Positions 7,408 through 8,912 of a stretch of DNA of 8,912 bases are shown here, in pieces. The translations under genes were made by a program, and so were the position numbers. Source of the stretch: Tyzzerella sp. GTDB lineage: Bacteria > Bacillota > Clostridia > Lachnospirales > Anaerotignaceae. Within the stretch, counting starts at the first letter, position 1, and the number at the start of each line of letters is the position of its first letter. The DNA is taken from the NCBI GenBank assembly GCA_019415525.1, contig DXZA01000054.1, positions 1 through 8,912 of the forward strand, given 5' to 3'. The notes below the pieces were generated by a model. That model worked only from the letters and a program-made list of their open reading frames with translations. It did no database searches and was not told the origin of the DNA.

Positions 7408-7544
7408 TTATATTTTATCACTATATATATTCTCTATTAATATTTTAATAAATAAAACTGCTCTATTAATAATAATTTTTGCCGACTTTATAAAAGTCGG
7501 CAAAACAATTTTATCTTTAACAAATTAAATATGTACTATATTTA
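7408..7544. other. Non-coding part of the EIIC-EIIA gap
   Basis: This is the EIIC-proximal part of the 349-nt gap that also contains the epimerase remnant. Apart from the 7477-7505 stem I find no open frame, no recognisable EIIB sequence and no convincing promoter. The tract at 7408-7470 is nearly all A and T and is probably further decayed sequence from the lost gene's 5' region. Confidence 0.5.
7477..7505. repeat. 13-bp perfect stem with inverted terminator polarity
   Basis: TTTTGCCGACTTT (7477-7489) and AAAGTCGGCAAAA (7493-7505) pair perfectly around a 3-nt loop. This is the most G+C-rich hairpin in the intergenic DNA. It starts 39 nt after the EIIC stop. On both strands Ts precede the stem and As follow, opposite to an intrinsic terminator. 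It could be an mRNA 3'-end stabiliser, a processing site or a protein-binding palindrome. Confidence 0.65.
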
Positions 7545-8801
7545 TTATCCTAATAATCTTGAGATAAATGCTACAAGTACGTTACCTATATTTACACCAA
7601 AGTCAGCACCTGTTACCATACTATCTAATGGAACACTTGTAGCATTCATCATAGCTGTAGCTTCTGGGGCAAAAGTATTTGCAAAGAATACTACTAATGT
7701 AACACAGATTAACATAGAAATAAGACTTCTAACAATATTACCTCTGCTTGATAAAACAATCATTGGTGTTATATAACATACACCTGTTAAAACACCTAAA
7801 GGGAAGTATGTCATATTTGGTATTATAAATGCTAATAATATTATAAATGGTATTGTTATAGCTGTTATAGTAATACAACAAGGATCTCCTAAACCTAAAG
7901 CAATGTCCATACCAATATAAATATTTGCATCTTCTCCAATTTTCTTTTTCATATAAGCATTTGCTGCATTACCAATCGATGTGATACCTTCCATCATAAC
8001 ACTTACCATTCTTGGAAGAAGAACCATTACACCAGATATACCTACTGCAATAGTAAGTATTGTTGAAATATCTTGTTTTGTTAAAATACCTAAGAAAGCA
8101 CCTACAATAACACCTATGAAAGCAGGGTCACCAAAGAAACCTAATTTTCTTTCAAGTGTTCCCATATCAATATCAAGATTATTTAATCCAGGAATATTAT
8201 CAATAATTTTATTTACTAAAACACCTAATGGATAACAGAATGAAATATAAGAGAATGTTGAACAAGTTGTACCATCAAGGCCAAAAAATTCTTCCCATTT
8301 TGGAGCAACCCATTGTGCTAAGAATAAGTTTATTGTTGAAATAACGATAGCTACTAAGAAACCAACTGCAATACTTCCAGAAAGAGCATATGCCATAGTT
8401 CCAGGAACTAATGCATGCATAAAATTCCAAATATCAACGTTCATAACTTTTACTATTTTGAATTTTATTAATACTAAATTTAAAATAATAATAACTGGTA
8501 TTGCAACTACTGTAAATGGAACTGACCAAGCAGCAGCAAATACTGCCGCAAAACTAAGGTCTAATGTTGAATAGCCTGAACCCATTGCTTCATAATATTT
8601 AATTACAGGGTTAATTGTGCTCATTAAGAAATTAATTACTAATACAAGTCCTTGAAATCCTATACCTACTAATAATCCAGATTTTATAGCTGCACCTATT
8701 TTCATTCTAAAGAAAATACCTAATAAGAATATGACAACAGGCAACATAACAACTGCACCCAAATTAAAAACACCTTGGAAAAACTCAAAAAACATATCCA
8801 T
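7545..8801 (-). CDS. PTS EIIC membrane component, galactitol (GatC) family
   Basis: A 418-residue integral membrane permease that carries a sugar alcohol or similar sugar through the membrane while it is phosphorylated. The open frame reaches a TTG at 8822, but GAGAGGGG (8820-8813) covers those first codons and lies 11 nt before ATG 8801, which is preferred. The sequence is hydrophobic throughout, with about ten membrane segments. GatC-family marks are FNLGAVVMLPVVIFLLGIF (12-30), KSGLLVGIGFQGL (40-52), FFGDPAFIGVIVGAFLGIL (222-240), VMVLLPRMVSVMMEG (258-272) and MDIALGLGDP (298-307). Length is slightly below E. coli GatC. It is the first gene after the promoter at 8872-8900, upstream of the epimerase remnant and EIIA. 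GatC-type permeases also serve other pentitols and hexitols, so galactitol itself is not established. Confidence 0.92.
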   Translation of the reverse strand: MDMFFEFFQGVFNLGAVVMLPVVIFLLGIFFRMKIGAAIKSGLLVGIGFQGLVLVINFLMSTINPVIKYYEAMGSGYSTLDLSFAAVFAAAWSVPFTVVAIPVIIILNLVLIKFKIVKVMNVDIWNFMHALVPGTMAYALSGSIAVGFLVAIVISTINLFLAQWVAPKWEEFFGLDGTTCSTFSYISFCYPLGVLVNKIIDNIPGLNNLDIDMGTLERKLGFFGDPAFIGVIVGAFLGILTKQDISTILTIAVGISGVMVLLPRMVSVMMEGITSIGNAANAYMKKKIGEDANIYIGMDIALGLGDPCCITITAITIPFIILLAFIIPNMTYFPLGVLTGVCYITPMIVLSSRGNIVRSLISMLICVTLVVFFANTFAPEATAMMNATSVPLDSMVTGADFGVNIGNVLVAFISRLLG

Positions 8802-8845
8802 ATTTATTTTTTCCCCTCTCAATAAATTTTAATTTTTATTAATAT

Positions 8846-8861
8846 TTAATTCATGAATTAA
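8846..8861. promoter_or_regulatory. 16-bp perfect palindrome in the PTS operon leader (operator-like)
   Basis: TTAATTCATGAATTAA is its own reverse complement. It begins about 4 nt after the predicted transcript start and lies well ahead of the ribosome site. That placement suits a repressor operator. The protein is unknown, and AT-rich palindromes of this length can arise by chance. Confidence 0.4.
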
Positions 8862-8871
8862 CTTTAATCTA

Positions 8872-8900
8872 AGTATAAATAAAATCTCTTTCTCTCTCAA
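8872..8900 (-). promoter_or_regulatory. Putative sigma-A promoter of the PTS operon
   Basis: On the minus strand TTGAGA (8900-8895) and TATACT (8877-8872) are spaced by exactly 17 nt. The predicted start is near 8865, giving a leader of about 65 nt before the EIIC ATG. Its presence suggests EIIC is the first gene of its transcript, so an EIIB gene would have to lie elsewhere or in a separate upstream unit. Confidence 0.6.
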
Positions 8901-8912
8901 GACAAATACTTT

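Noticed and set aside
7477..7505. Intrinsic terminator for the EIIC transcript
   Set aside because: The base after the stem on the minus strand begins an A-run rather than a T-run, and the plus strand shows the same reversed polarity.
8829..8912. Open reading into the right edge on the minus strand, ending in TAA at 8831-8829, as the tail of an upstream gene
   Set aside because: The 27 sense codons show no recognisable PTS EIIB or other family ending, and they overlap a well-spaced promoter. Chance openness over this length is common.
1..8912. CRISPR arrays, tRNA or rRNA genes, transposases, phage genes
   Set aside because: No regularly spaced direct repeats, no cloverleaf or rRNA-like tracts, and no transposase or integrase coding sequence were seen on either strand.

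Overview
The window is very AT-rich. Its genes use short Shine-Dalgarno-led starts, and all five complete intact genes, plus the interrupted symporter at its 3' end, finish in TAA. The families present are a PRD-type PTS regulator, a galactitol-type PTS, an AraC regulator beside a GH30 glycosidase and a GPH symporter, and a DUF4867 protein. Together these suggest a low-GC Firmicute, most likely an anaerobic gut or host-associated clostridium (Lachnospiraceae-like). This is inference from family content and composition; there is no rRNA or other marker gene.

Left half (1-4342) is a glycoside-use locus. An AraC-family regulator runs off the left edge on the minus strand. It is divergent from a plus-strand set: an intracellular GH30 glycosidase, a GPH-type sugar:cation symporter, a 26-nt intercistronic hairpin, and a DUF4867 cupin-like protein. 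The likely logic is that the symporter imports a glycoside, GH30 cleaves it inside the cell, DUF4867 acts on a product, and the AraC protein senses substrate. The symporter carries a single in-frame TAG at codon 108 with the rest of the frame fully open.

Middle (4343-4531) is the gap between convergent genes. It holds a 92-bp element bounded by 17-bp perfect inverted repeats and an AT-rich hairpin that may end transcription from both sides.

Right half (4532-8912) is a minus-strand PTS locus. From the right edge inward it contains a good sigma-A-like promoter with an adjacent 16-bp palindrome, the GatC-type EIIC, a 349-nt gap, the EIIA, a T-tailed structured terminator, and a PRD-domain regulator with EIIB-like and EIIA-like domains. 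The gap contains eroded remains of what looks like a ribulose-phosphate 3-epimerase gene and a 13-bp stem whose flanks are the reverse of a normal terminator. No EIIB gene is visible, so the PTS is incomplete in this window.

The main points are two lesions (the amber codon in the symporter and the collapsed epimerase gene) and several unexplained inverted repeats. They suggest sugar-use loci that are decaying or under strain-specific selection. I see no clearly new system. The DUF4867 gene in a GH30/symporter operon is the best candidate for an undescribed enzyme.
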